Assembly: GCA_032622095.1 (NCBI GenBank)
Contig: CP136062.1
Span: 38,252,918 to 38,316,917 of the forward strand
Reading direction: 5' to 3'
DNA length: 64,000 bases
Origin: Siphonodentalium dalli
Lineage: Eukaryota; Mollusca; Scaphopoda; Gadilida; Siphonodentaliidae
Shown here: positions 31,379 through 42,979 of the stretch, in pieces
How the letters are laid out: every line of letters starts with the position of its first letter
Position numbering within the stretch: position 1 is the stretch's first letter
Translations under genes and position numbers: made by a program
The notes under the pieces: generated by a model
Databases searched by the model: none
What the model was told of the DNA's origin: nothing
Seen by the model: only the letters and a program-made list of their open reading frames with translations

Positions 31379-32036
31379 GTAAGTATAATTTAATTATTTA
31401 GTCAACTCCAACTTCCAAGGTCACGACTCACGTGGACATCATTATGATCGAACAAGAGCAAGACAGGAGACAGTGGTACCGTGGAACAGGATAACTTTGG
31501 CCCACTTTTGAGAAACATTTTCAAAAATTTCTTCTCATATGAATATCCAGGTAGCTATCAGTATCATAGATATTAACATTTATAATATTTGTGTGAGACA
31601 ATTTGGCATTTTATATAAATTATATATTATATAACAACAACTATAAATTAAATATCAATGTACTAGTAAATGTTTCTCCATTGATTTTCATTTTTAGAGA
31701 AAATAAATATGTGGGCCAAAGTCAAATAAATATGTGGGCCAACGTCACCTCTGGTCGTCTCGGCGTCTGGGTTAGGGTGACTTTGGCCCAATCTCATATC
31801 TAAAAAAAATAATAAGGTCATGAAATAATTTTCATGTAAATTTATAATGTGAACTGTAGAATAAATTCAATAACGACAGTCAGTGAGTCACGGGACAAAT
31901 TAAGAGAGAAAAAATCTTCCAACACTGTACCAGTACATTCCTCTGCTGTCGATGAGGTCTGGGGAACTAATCATAGCTAGTCTAATGACATTCTTTACAT
32001 TACTCCACTCATGAAGTGTTCTAACTGGCTTTGATG
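31379..32036. other. Intron-like sequence with GGGCCAAAGTCACC motifs
   Basis: TGACTTTGGCCCA or its inverse occurs near 31492, 31712 and 31777 and again at 34550-34566. The 31775-31791 and 34550-34566 copies are inverted and may bound a larger element into which others inserted. No gene seen. Confidence 0.4.
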
Positions 32037-32852
32037 TAGAGCTGTGCGTCGGATCCTATAATCCGAATCCAATCCGATCGGATTCAGATCGGATTTTCAA
32101 ACTCTTTCAGATTCACTTTCGGCTTTCGGACTCGGATCGATTCGTCAAATTGTCGGATCCGACATAAATCTGACGGCCGGTTATAATCGGTTACAATAAG
32201 CAGAAACCAGCGCAACTCTGTGTCACTTTGATTTCAGAGCATTATTAAATAATCTTTTTGTGCGAAGAAAATGTTGTCGAAACATTTCGGAAATTCATCA
32301 ATTTAAACGTTTTTCGTTAGTAACTTTAGTAATTAGTGGGCACAAGTCGCGGTGATGCCGGCTGCAGCTACTGCGAAACTGCGGCAGGCTGTCGTGTTCC
32401 ATAGTAACAAAACACTTTTTCTTGGAAACAAGTTTTGTTTATAGCGCCTTGCCAATAAACGCGGGATTTCTTGGAAATATGACGTCAGGATTCTATGAAA
32501 CACCTGTCTTCTCGAGTTCTTAGAAGTGGCATAGGCCTTGTGACTATATATGTGTGCTGTGATTCAGCAATACATGTAACCATCCATAACATCCCCAATT
32601 GTCTCTGTCCAATCATCCACATCTCTCTCACTCCGATACCAATCATTCAATGAGTCCCTTCCCCCAGAGGATCAGACCCCGGAGCCCCGGACTCCTCAAT
32701 TACATCATCAAAAGAGTCTTCATTTCTCAGCTTCGGATTTTCGGATTCGGATCGGATTTCGGGTTGGATTCGGGATAAACGTTGGATTCGGATTTTCAAA
32801 AACGCTGTTGGATAGGATTTTCGGTTGATGTCAGATCCGACACACAGCTCTA
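32037..32852. mobile_element. Non-autonomous hAT element, 816 bp
   Basis: Termini TAGAGCTGTGCGTCGGATC and GATCCGACACACAGCTCTA. Exact 8-bp target duplication CTTTGATG at 32029-32036 and 32853-32860. Subterminal regions are crowded with GGATTCGGAT/ATCCGAAT motifs. TIR and 8-bp duplication fit hAT. No transposase. Confidence 0.9.
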
Positions 32853-33164
32853 CTTTGATGGTCACCTCCAGTATTTATGAACTCTTTACATCTGCCCCTA
32901 TTTGTCCGATTAATACAGAATGCCATCATAACTAATGATTACAAAATGTCCTGATGCATTTGACCTGACTATAGACTCCACAAGATCTTCAGCTGATACA
33001 CTTCTACCTGGTATATAATGTTTAATATCCTTGAATTACTATTTCAACCGAGGTCTCAGATGGCGAAGATATCAGTACAAATATTTCATACAGATTATTA
33101 TCTCATTTCAATAGAGACAGCATATCTTTTGGATTACACATTGTCCTTAGGCCAAATAAAATAG

Positions 33165-34408
33165 TACCTTCGTTTCCGGTAAGGGAGGGAACAAAATTAG
33201 AGTAGGGAGGGGGGGGGGGTTAAATTTTTTTTTTCCTCTCCATTTCCCATAACGCATTTATTTAAGTTTTTATTTATCATATGGCCTGGCAATAACGGGA
33301 GTCATACATGATACTGCTCTTTGTACAAATCTCGCATTTATGAGTGACTGTCTTGACTCTTTTGTCTTAGGGAAGCTTTCACCACACCACTACCTTCCCC
33401 AATTTCCAACTTCGCCGATACCAGATCCATAGTATGCCAACTCTAGAGGATCTGATGGGGATAATCTTGGGTAGTTTTGGGAAAGGGTCCAGGGTCCATG
33501 CAATTGGGGAAAAATAGATACCGTATTGGGAATTTTCTAATTGAAATAATGACACTCAACTGCTGTCAAAATGAATTTTAAAAATAAGATATTTAAAGCT
33601 TAATGAACTAATGAATAAAACAACAGTGTACATGTATATTCCAGCTCATACTATAAAGTCTGAGGACTCTATTAATCTGATACATGACAAGTATGAACCA
33701 GCTCATACTAAGTCAATACCTCAAATAAATATGATATAGACTTTATTTTAGTAGTTGAAATTATTATATACAAATTATAGTCAGGACTATTATATATGAT
33801 TGATTCTTGTAATTTAGCAAATTCATGTAGAATTGAGTTGTTATTCCATAATAACATGTTGCGTTAAAGCATGAGTTCCTTGTATGTGAGAAATATTCAA
33901 CCTGCTAAAAAATCCCAACCTACATGTACATGTTCCTGCACCTTCCCACAAATCATCAATGTTTCATCCAATTTTCATACTGCAGGGGTTACATGCTTCA
34001 GTGCCTAACTATCAGAAAATTTAACAACAGATTGTTGAGAATTTGTACGAAACAATCAATTGTCATATATGTCCAAAGCCATTTAATTTCTATTATTCAA
34101 CACCCCTAAACATATCAAATTGAGTTATTAAATAAACATATTCCATACCATCAGTTAAAAGACTTTTGGTTAAAGTTGCCTATTTTCTAGGAATCGTGTT
34201 TTTGGATGTTTGTTAGACCACTGATTTTTCAAGTTAATTAGGCTAATGACTCATTGAATTAAAACTAAAGCTAACAGAAACTGGAAGAATAAAGTCAAGT
34301 TGGGAGAATGAGATTGGGAATTTTCAGATTGTAAATTGGGAACTTTGAATTTTTATTTTTTTTTGCAAATAGAAAGTTTACGGGGGCCATCTGGCGGAAA
34401 CGAAGGTA
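33165..34408. mobile_element. Candidate TIR element
   Basis: TACCTTCGTTTCCG at 33165-33178 is inverted at 34395-34408. Interior is non-coding; 11-base G run at 33209-33219; GCTCATACTA repeats near 33650 and 33700. Target duplication not seen. Confidence 0.45.
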
Positions 34409-34566
34409 TTTTTTGTATGCCTTATCAATTTTTGTGACCGACCTCTCAAAAACGTTTGTCTTGATTGTTTGATTGATTGGTATTTGATGTTGCTTTCAGC
34501 AGCTAAGGCCATATCACGACATTTAGGTCACAAATCTCTGAATTTTGACTGGGCCAAAGTCACCCC

Positions 34567-35280
34567 ATTTTGTTTATCGAATGTGTTATTTTTTTTAGGG
34601 AACCCTTGTAAAATTCATTTCTGCCATTTGTCAACCATTGGAATATAAGGATTAAAATGTTTGTTCATATACTGAAAAGTTATTGGTGGGAAGCACCGTG
34701 AAATTCGTGAATGCTTCCCCTAAGGCATTCTTAAGATAAACGTTTTGGTAGGATAAAATCAAGAAACAAAATTTGACCTGTCTTAGCTCTTATTCTGATG
34801 CCCACAAGAGTCATCATTATCAATTTCATAAGGGTTTATGGTACTTGGAATTTCACAAAGCATACCTCAGTTTTTCATTAGGTACATTTAATACTTGTGA
34901 TCTTTAATAGATAAATATTCACCACTCGTCGTTCGTCCGTATGTCTGTCTGTCCGTCCGTAGACACTTTACGCATAATGTGATAGCTCAAACATTCTCTA
35001 TTTGATCGGAACCAAATTTTGTATATAGGTTTCTGAGCCCAAAATACATATCGAGTTCGAATATGGGTTTGATCCGAGTTTTTTTTATAACAGCGTTATG
35101 GCCCTTTTTCGACTTATAATTCACGCATGCTGCCATAACTCAAACATTTTTTATCTGATTGACACCAAATTAGGTATGTGAGATTGTCAGCCCTAAATAC
35201 AGATACACGGTAGAGTTCGATTATGGGTTTGATCCGATTTATTTTAAAGGAGTTATGACCCTTTTTTTTATAAATTAGAA
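34567..35280. repeat. GTCCGT-led repeat, two units of about 170 bp
   Basis: After GTCCGTATGTCTGTCTGTCC (34935) come two diverged units. Each has ATAACTCAAACATT or ATAGCTCAAACATT, a CCAAATT-GGTAT or CCAAATTTTGTAT core, a GAGTTCGA-TATGGGTTTGATCCGA block, and a closing GTTATG-CCCTTTTT. One of at least seven such loci in the window. Confidence 0.7.
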
Positions 35281-35820
35281 ATTTTTATTTTTTTTAGATT
35301 GAACTCCTTGCTCAATTTAACACACAACAAGTATTAAAAAACTTTTAATAGTATAATAATAAAACAAATTATTTCATTAATTAAAAAATGTGTCATTGAC
35401 ACTAATTTGTTTTACTGGTATACCATTAATTATGTGTGATGTCCTGTTTTGAAAATATGAAAATTGTATTGCAATAAATTACCATGTGAACATCCAATAT
35501 CCAGTCTCCAGAGTATATGATTATGAGAGTACCTTTAATATATGTCAACATGGCTTATTAGTGATTCCTACTCGAAGACATCAAATGCATGCAAATAATC
35601 GTTTGATCTTGCCACCCGGTATCCGCCTTGGGAAGATAATAGCAATGTGACAACTTACTGTCGCACGTGGGTGGAATTAATTCCACACCCCCATGAATAC
35701 ATCACTAAATGATACCGGTACATTACTCTGATTCAGTCATAGGAAGATTCCATTTTCACGCTAATGCCAGAGGTGTCAGTTATTCGCTTTCAACATGTGC
35801 TACTCGGCACTAGTAAATAA
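35281..35820. other. Non-coding, unassigned
   Basis: AT-rich; no gene or repeat boundary recognised. Confidence 0.5.
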
Positions 35821-36450
35821 TTTTAACTAGCAGGTGACCTGACTTCGTCCGGGCTTTGACCTTGAATTGACCATTTTGCAGGTCAAGGTCAGGTTGGGAT
35901 CACGATTTGACCCGTCGAAAACACTCCCCCGATAAAAGTATCCCTAGGTATCAAATTTCGTCGAAATCCGTTAATTTTTTAATTTAATTTGAGTTAATTC
36001 TGCCTTTTTAATCAAGACAAATGATGGTACCCGTCCCATGATGGTACCCGTCCGTAAAAGAGGTACGTTTGTGGGTACCCGTTTGAAGGTGAATATCACC
36101 TCGGGCGGAAACTGCCGGAAAGCCCTAAGTACATGTATGTCACACAACACGCTCATGTCTGGATACAGTCTTACACGCACAGACCCAGACGTAAGAATCA
36201 CATTACACACATACGCTCTTTATCTACGACACTGCGGATACGAACGCTCTTTAACTATCAACGCGATTAACCCCACCGTGCCAATGGCAGTAATTTTTGT
36301 GACTGGGGGTGGAGAAGGAGCGCTCTTGACGTTCTCAGAAGCTGTGCGATGACACTTCATCTGGGATTTTACCCTTAGATAGGAAGTTTGGGCTCAATCC
36401 GTCCGGCAGTTTTCCCGGCCATAGCTAACAGAAAAACAACAAACAGACAG
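35821..36450 (+). repeat. Dispersed repeat R2, copy 1
   Basis: Begins CTAGCAGGTGACC and ends near AGATAGGAAGTTTGGGCTCA. It matches 63105-63690 in the same orientation, sharing GACCTTGAATTGA-CATT, ACACAACACGCTCATGTCTG, GACGTAAGAATCACATTAC and ACGCTCTTTATC blocks. Probably the 3' part of a retroelement or a non-autonomous element. Its ORFs are not shared. Confidence 0.7.
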
Positions 36451-36505
36451 AATTTCCAAAATATATAGTAGATTGTATACAGTTTATGTTTTAACTTTAA
36501 TTATT

Positions 36506-36560
36506 ATAGGTACTCAATCCGATCAGAGGATCCTATATTACTATTTCTTTGGCTTAACAA
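36506..36560. repeat. Partial copy of the 47-kb TTAA foldback
   Basis: AGGTACTCAATCCGATCAGA then ACTATTTCTTTGGCTT match the left arm of 47134-47564. Only one end is present. Confidence 0.7.
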
Positions 36561-36669
36561 TAGACCCATATTCACCTGAGGTATTGTTTAACTTTATCTA
36601 AACTCAAAGTGAACAATCTGGATGAGTCAATAATACATGCAGTAGCTCAGCTAAATTTAGGTCTGTTAT

Positions 36670-36990
36670 TATGCCCCCTATATAGTGGAGCCCTCCGTCC
36701 GTCCGTCCGTCCTTACGAACGTTTCAACTCATAACTTTGGTTTCGCTAACTCAATTCAGTTGATCTTTGGTATGCTAATAGACCAGCCGGGGGGGGGGGG
36801 GGGGGGACAAGATTTCCCCATAACTGCGGTTTCGTCCGCCCATTTTTTCCAGAGTTACGCCCCTTTTTGGACTTAGAAAATTCAGTTTTCTGTGGCATAC
36901 GAACGTTTCAACTCATAACTTTGGTTTCGCTAATTCAATTCAGTTGATCTTTGGTATGCCAATAGACCAGCCGGGGGGACAAGATTAGTA
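36670..36990. repeat. GTCCGT-led repeat, two units
   Basis: CCGTCCGTCCGTCC at 36697, then two units of about 180 bp beginning TACGAACGTTTCAACTCATA and ending GACCAGCCGGGGGG. The first has expanded to an 18-base G run (36789-36806), the second has 6 G. Confidence 0.75.
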
Positions 36991-36999
36991 TTACTTTTA

Positions 37000-38086
37000 G
37001 CTAACAAAACATTCAATAACAATAATTATTTAATTGTAGATTTGAATTATGTTCAGATGTTTTATGTGTTACATTTTCAAGTATTTCTTTAAAATAGTCA
37101 ACAGCAGTAGAAGAACCCAGAAGAGATCTTATTATTCAAACATTGATACCAGATTCTGATTTTTCCGAACTTCTGTATTAAACTAATAAATTCACTGGCC
37201 TATCTCAGGTTTTGAACTTTCATTTCCAGCTCTTTTTACTGACTGCTCCTGGGCGTTTTGGATATTTTTAGAAGTTTGTCAGAGGGACATAACGGCCTTT
37301 ACTGGCATATTGTAAATTTCAAAAACCATTGCTAGTAACCTGCAGTGTGTTTTGTGTTTGGACAATTTCCATTCTGTTTAGAAGCATTTCATTTTCAATG
37401 CCTTTGCATTTGAAGTTATGAACATAAAAATTGATATAATCAAAAGTTCTCAGAAGCCTTAGTTGTTTACTGTGCTCAGAATAGAGACACGATTATTTGC
37501 ATTTGATAGGTCAATCACTGAATTTTAAATTTATATACAATTTTATAGAAACCTATTTATTGTTCTGCCCATTTTTTCATCAGGTGAACAACAGGAAAAC
37601 TGAACAATGGTTCACCTCAAATTTCCAGGCCTGAGTTATCTACATGAATACATGACCAATATTACAACATGATGTGGCATTGAACCATAATTTTGAGCTT
37701 CAGCAAATGGATGTAACATTCCAGTCAGATCAAATGACGCTTCTTTCCAGAATTATGGAGGTTTGATGACAGTATCAAGGTGAAATGCTCGCAAATAAAT
37801 ACTTTAGAAATAGATACATTTTTTATAATGTTCTAAGTTCAAAACGAATTTGAATAGCACCTGTAGTCACATTGAGTTGATGCTAAAATGTTTTTAACAA
37901 AATGCATATCATTTTCACTAGCACATTGAATGATGTATAATTAAAATAAAAAAATTCTTTTTTAAGCTACTTGGAGAGATGTCACCAGACTCTATGGTAA
38001 AACAGCTGGATGTCAGTATCTCCAAACTGAAGACCAGTATACTGAAAGTAACGACAGAAGACCAAAGAACCAAATAATTATTGCAG
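37000..38086. other. Intron-like sequence with possible decayed exons
   Basis: Two stretches look coding but lack a full splice frame. One, at 37098-37184, follows TTTAAAATAG and reads STAVEEPRRDLIIQTLIP. The other, at 37965-38074, reads LLGEMSPDSMVKQLDVSISK then a TAA. Both are plus-strand and lie between exons of the SAM-domain gene. I cannot confirm either. Confidence 0.3.
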
Positions 38087-38135
38087 CTGTATATAAAATT
38101 TAAGACAATTTTTCTTGAAAAAGATCTTGCAGAAG
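38087..38135 (+). CDS. Candidate 49-nt internal exon of the SAM-domain gene
   Basis: Acceptor AATTATTGCAG, donor GAAG-GTAAGA. It encodes LYIKFKTIFLEKDLAE and ends in phase 1, exactly the phase needed by the next exon at 40723, which begins with two bases. In SAMD3-like proteins a similar aromatic/acidic block precedes the AxFALPLL segment. The exon is short, so the call rests on splice sites and phase. Confidence 0.4.
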
Positions 38136-38298
38136 GTAAGAGGACTTTCCATGCCATAGCCTCATGGCCAAAGTAACTTCTCTGTGTCTTGTTTACAATG
38201 AGTAGGCAGATTTAATCTAGCATTAGCGGTTTACTGCAACAAATAACTTATTATAGGCTACCTTATTCAACACCTTTTTGCTCACATCGAAATGCATT

Positions 38299-38608
38299 GG
38301 GGCCTGGTTCATTCGGTTAGGTAGATGGTGCACTAGACCGTCACAGGCCGTTCAGCAAAGTCTGGGTAAGTTTGAACCCCAGAGGTGCCGGATTTCCCTT
38401 AAGTTAAGAAAATTGGTCAGTTAGTACAACTCATTCAGTTAACTGATCAGGCTTATCAGTTGCCTGACAGGTTCTGTGGTTTCACAATGTGGAGACTTCC
38501 AGTGAATATCTGGGTGGGCTTTTCTCCACCACTAAATCTGACATAATCGTGATATAGCCTACCAGCTGAAACCACATTAAACCCCCAAATAAACAAACAT
38601 GCAATATC
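38299..38608 (+). mobile_element. tRNA-derived SINE with 9-bp target duplication
   Basis: A 310-bp element with a tRNA-like head. The A-box-like TGGTTCATTCGG is at 38305-38316 and the B-box-like GTTTGAACCCC at 38370-38380. A conserved body follows (CTCCACCACTAAATCTGACA ... GATATAGCC-ACCAGCTGAAAC), with a tail AAATAAACAAACA. Flanked by AAATGCATT at 38290-38298 and 38609-38617. A partial second copy is at 43668-43800. Confidence 0.85.
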
Positions 38609-38628
38609 AAATGCATTCACTTGAATAG

Positions 38629-40050
38629 TTAAAGTGATGTGAAACACTTAGGTAGGGTTATCAAATAGAAATGGAGAATCTTGCTCAAAGTTGTTATTTT
38701 TACGAATATTAATCCAAATTGACAATACACATCATTCATATGTATTAATAAAATGCACTGACTCTCTATGACAAAATCGTTTGGGTTAGTTTATCGCCAA
38801 TAGAGGTGCCACGATTATTGATTTTGATAATCGATAATCGGTCATCAATAATCGACTATAATCGATTAATCGTACCAAATATTGATAACATTAGTGGAAG
38901 TATTCCGTAATATGACATATTGGCTGGGTGCTGGTTAACTCAATAACTGCACTGTCGCTGGTTGGTTGAGGCATCGGTTGATGTAATTTTTACATTAATA
39001 AAGTACTGTTAATGACTACTGAGCACAGTGTATTGAATACCAGCACAGTTCTCGACAATGTTGTGGTTATAATATTTGTGAGTTCATTAGAACAAATATA
39101 GCAATTATTTTAGTTTTATGAATAGCCAAATATTCAAACAATATAAAAGTAGGATTGAACGATTGACCGCCGGCGGTTCCAAAAAAAAAGGAATCAAATG
39201 TTCCGGAAACTATAAGTTTCATCAAACTTCCAGAGCGTGGTTAACAATCACAAACTTGTGCCCCCACCCGCAAATTGCAGGACTCAGAACAAGCTAAGTA
39301 TTTGATAATAGTCAGTTTCATTCAGTATTCACCACATGATATGCGATAGCCTTTACTAGTAACTTCTAAATATGAATTTGTTCTTATGCAAACAAAGTAC
39401 ACTCACAATTACATTGCGGGGAACATCGCTGATTAAAATGCTGTATATAGTGGTCCCCTGGTTTTAGAGAGAATGTCAATCAACTTCCCATTGGTCCTAT
39501 CATATTCAAGGGCAAGTGCATTCAGTTCATTGAACACGGTGACAGTTGGCACATTTCAAAGACATAGTGCCACCTTTCAAGTATAAATATACAACGATGT
39601 CACAATGTGTTCAAATCTGCAGTGCCGCCAAGAAACCATGTCGCATCATCAAATGATCTGCCGACTGTTTGCAACATATATTAGTAGTACTCATGTTATT
39701 GGAATCTCTTTGATACGCGATCAAAGGATGTTAACACCTCAGTTATAGATTAAACTGTGTAAAACAAACACGGTATTCAATAATACCAGGCATTTTCTGA
39801 CGTCCGAAATAAATAACACAGATTAATCGACGATTGAAATGGTAATCGATTAGTGTAAACATATTTTTATTTCTAAATCCAAACAATTGACATAATACAC
39901 AGATGTAACATATAAGAGTTAATTTTGGAAATGAGGATCAGACAACAAGCCTGAGTTATCAGCTTTATCAACGGTTCATCGATTATATGATTAATCGTCG
40001 CACCCTTAATCACCAATAGTTGCTAGAGTACTAACATATAAGTTTCATGC
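38629..40050 (-). repeat. Dispersed repeat R1, copy 3, split by a hAT-like element
   Basis: The reverse complement of 38629-38804 matches the 3' half of R1 (from the AAC-TATCGG-GATAAAC block to TCACATCACTTTAA). The match resumes after 40007 (GTTAGTACTC in reverse). Between lie 1.2 kb of inserted sequence. Confidence 0.7.
38805..40008. mobile_element. hAT-like non-autonomous element inside R1
   Basis: Ends AGGTGCCACGATTATTGAT and ATTAATCGTCGCACCCTTA, with ATCGATTAATCG-type subterminal motifs at both ends. Flanked by GCCAATAG / ACCAATAG (8 bp, one mismatch), which is a single CTATCGG-like site in the intact R1 copies. No transposase seen. Confidence 0.7.
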
Positions 40051-40722
40051 ACCCAAACAAGTCCATAATATGTCTTTAAATAAATAAATTTATTTATGTT
40101 GTATATCAAATTTTATCCTATCACTGGCTCGTAAACTTGTTCATTCATGTGCGTACTCATTACCAGTCTTTCAATGCTGGAAATTTGAAGCAAGCTATAT
40201 ATTGCTCGTAGCTATTTGAAATGAGGTGCACTGTTGTCTGGTAAACATTGAGTAGGGAGACTCAACGAATTTCAAACAAAATATAGTGGAATGTAGTGTG
40301 ATAGCTTCATAAGTATACCTGAGTGGCCAAAAACTACTTACCATCTGGAATAACATTCAATGAATATTTACTGCATATTTAAAAGAAAATGCAATGCATC
40401 ATTGCGACATTGTCTTTGTATATCGGGACCCATTGTTAACTTTTCACTACATTTTCATAACATGCATGGTGCAATATTTAACCATGTTCTGTGCCGTGCC
40501 AAAATTCGACGCTCGATGAGAAAATCTGAGGTATGCTACTGTTAACTTGCAAAATGCAAAAATTGCAGGTGTGATGATGCGCAAGAGCAATGGCGCACCT
40601 CAAAATCGAAAGACTGCATTTCCCTGATGATCCAAGTGCACTGTGAGGTTTAGTGTGCATGTTTGATTTACAGTGAGGAAATGAAAATATTTCAATCAAT
40701 ACTTATAAATTTCTCTCTCCAG

Positions 40723-40802
40723 ATATAGATACCACTGCAGCTATATTTGCAATTCCGCTCCTCATGCATGAAGAACCAAGTCTTCTGTACACTACACACG
40801 AG
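40723..40802 (+). CDS. Penultimate exon of the SAM-domain gene (SAMD3-like)
   Basis: 80 nt between acceptor TTTCTCTCTCCAG and donor GAG-GTAAGA. It reads IDTTAAIFAIPLLMHEEPSL then LYTTHE and ends on a codon boundary. The A-x-x-A-(I/L)-P-x-L-x-x-E-(E/D)-P-S-x-L-(Y/F) pattern is the hallmark of the C-terminal part of uncharacterised SAMD3-like proteins. It joins in phase to the exon at 44194. Function of the domain is unknown. Confidence 0.72.
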
Positions 40803-40934
40803 GTAAGATTTTAAAACACTATTTTCATTAAAGATATCTGATTATCAAATCTGAAGGAGAATGTTTTGCACTCATAAAAATTAAATATAATATTGAACCT
40901 ACTACCAACCAATATTCGCTGCTGTACAGTTTTT

Positions 40935-41798
40935 AAGTCGAGTTTTTCAAAAACCCCGACTTATGGTTTGACGAGGGACGGTTGGCGGGCGGGCGGACCT
41001 AAAGAATGCCTTATAACTTTGACATTTGTAAACGGATTCAAAAAATTTTTGGTATGGCAGTTGCTCCCAATGACTATTCACTGCCTGTAGAAAATGGGTT
41101 ACGTCCGAACTTTTTAACAAGAGTTATCCATCTTAGATGGTTTTTAGTTAAGTTTTTTCACCGTTAGCGCGATAACTCACGCAAATATTAACCAATTTCA
41201 ACAATATTTGGTATAAGAGTCTCTTGCAACAATATCTCGGACGAGTTCGAAAACCAGGTTTGTCCAAATTTTTTTCGCGGAGTTATGGGTCTTAGTTTGT
41301 CTATTTTTAGCAATTTTATCACTGTTAGCGCGATAACTCGATGAAATAGTAACCGATTTCAACAATATTTGGTATATGAGTCTCCTGCAACAATGTCTCG
41401 GACGAGTTCGAAAACCAGGTTTGTTCGAATTTTTTTCGCGGAGTTATGGGTCTTAGTTGTCTATTTTTAGCAATGTTATCACATCGTTAGCGCGATAACT
41501 CAATGAAATATTAACCGATTTAAACAATATTTGGTATATGAGTCTCTTGCAACAATATCTTGAACGAGTTCGAAAACCTGGTTTGTCCGTATTTTTTTTT
41601 CGGAGTTATGGGTCGTAGTTTGTCTATTTTAATAACAATTGAATCACTGTTAGTGCGATAACTCAATGAAATATTAACGGATTCAATTGATATTTGGTAT
41701 ATAGGTCTATTGCAATAATAGACCACCGTCCGACTTTTTTTTCCCGGAGTTGTGCACCTTATTGGCAGAAGTTTGGTTCGACTGCCAAAAAACTCGAC
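40935..41798. repeat. TIR-bounded block with four units of about 140 bp
   Basis: AGTCGAGTTTTTCAAAAACC at left and GCCAAAAAACTCGAC at right are inverted. Between them, 41160-41720 holds four diverged units. Each has CACTGTTAGCGCGATAACTC, AACAATATTTGGTAT, GACGAGTTCGAAAACCAGGT and CGGAGTTATGGGTC. GGGCGGGCGGACC replaces the usual GTCCGTCC lead. Confidence 0.75.
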
Positions 41799-41932
41799 AA
41801 AAGCATCTTAGGTGTACCCCTTGTCTTTAAATGATAAGGTGTGTGTTCCAATTTCTCCTGGTGATATTACCTAAGCTATTTTGTATTCCTTGGTTTGACG
41901 GATTTAAACAAATCTAAGGTCAGTCTGTTGGA

Positions 41933-42971
41933 TAGTGATGGGAGGTTAACTGAAACCGCAAGTCGGTAATGACGGAAATAAGGATCAAACGTCGCCAGTT
42001 GAGAATTACTTGACTCCGTCAAGCAAATCGAAATACGCGAAATGTCATACCTGTGGCAAAGAATTATCATGTGAGAAAGGAAATACAAGTAACCTATCAA
42101 GACACATCGAATCAATGCACAAAAAGGAATTCCAGGATTTAGAAGAAAAATTGGAATCCGCAAAGACAAAGCTTTCGGCTTTGTGAAGCGTTCGGCAAAG
42201 ATATGGTATTATTTTGGTTTTAGTTAGTGGAATTTGTTTGAATCCGACGATTTGGGTTTATGAATCTCGTTATAGATCTTGGGACGTTTTGTGACACCTA
42301 TTTATCAATTGAAAACCTTGGTAACTTCTAAAAGAATGCGTCGCTATAAGGGTTATTGATTCTATTTCTAGAAAGTGAAAGCCACGTGCGTTTTAGGAAT
42401 AGAGGTTTCATTTAGAACTTCGGTTCACGTCTCGGTGCATTCGCCTCTCCCTTCATCTTATCCCACTCTACTTAAAGAGGCACCCCGCCCCGATCATTGT
42501 CCGTCATCGAAGCAAAGCGGGTTTCAGTGCATGTTATTTTATGAGGTTGAATTGCTGAATGCTAATGAATTGTAGATTTTGTAGCTTTAGTGGAACATCC
42601 GAGATTTATTTAGCTAGTTATCAGAGTTATGAAACCGGTCCTGTTCCAATGATTATTACCGCGTCGGTCCATGTGTTTAGCTCAATCGGCTGTTCCATGT
42701 TCGCGATCTAGCGAGCATACAATAATGCCGTAAGGCTCAAATTTAGCATGAGCCTTACAGCGATGAAATTTTGCCTTGTCGCAACTTCAAAGGGGTGGGC
42801 CACTTGGTTTACTGATCGCTTCAGATTAATACTCTTCTCTCTGGAATGCTACTTGGGCTCTGAAATTGAGTTATAGCAGATAACTAAGATACACAACCGC
42901 AACCAATGTTTTTATCGCAGAAAAAATCGAAACCACAACCGTAGGCAATATTTCACAACCTCCCATCACTA
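41933..42971 (+). mobile_element. hAT element, 1039 bp, with BED zinc finger remnant
   Basis: Termini TAGTGATGGGAGGTTAAC and CACAACCTCCCATCACTA. Exact 8-bp duplication CTGTTGGA at 41925-41932 and 42972-42979. It encodes only an N-terminal BED-finger fragment; the hAT catalytic domain is missing, so it depends on another copy. Confidence 0.9.
41950..42186 (+). pseudogene. BED-type zinc finger fragment of a hAT transposase
   Basis: 78 codons open after a TAA and with no ATG, which may mean an exon or a decayed start. The BED finger is YAKCHTCGKELSC then SNLSRHIESMHKKE (C-x2-C ... H-x5-H), the DNA-binding N-terminus of many hAT transposases. It is followed by a short Lys/Glu-rich tail and TGA. 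Upstream it reads TSPVENYLTPSSKSK, typical of the residues before a BED finger. The ORF on the opposite strand (41876-42169) is its shadow. Confidence 0.78.
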
Positions 42972-42979
42972 CTGTTGGA

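Noticed and set aside
31492-34566. Large element bounded by GGGCCAAAGTCACC inverted motifs
   Set aside because: The motif occurs four times in mixed orientations and no target duplication was found, so the boundaries are not supported.
38299-38385. tRNA gene
   Set aside because: A- and B-box-like motifs are present but no cloverleaf acceptor pairing; it is the head of a SINE with target duplications.
38456-38647. Minus-strand ORF similar to one at 43653-43955
   Set aside because: Similarity comes from both lying over the same SINE body in antisense.
41876-42169. Minus-strand 97-residue ORF
   Set aside because: Shadow of the BED finger on the plus strand and it crosses the hAT terminus.
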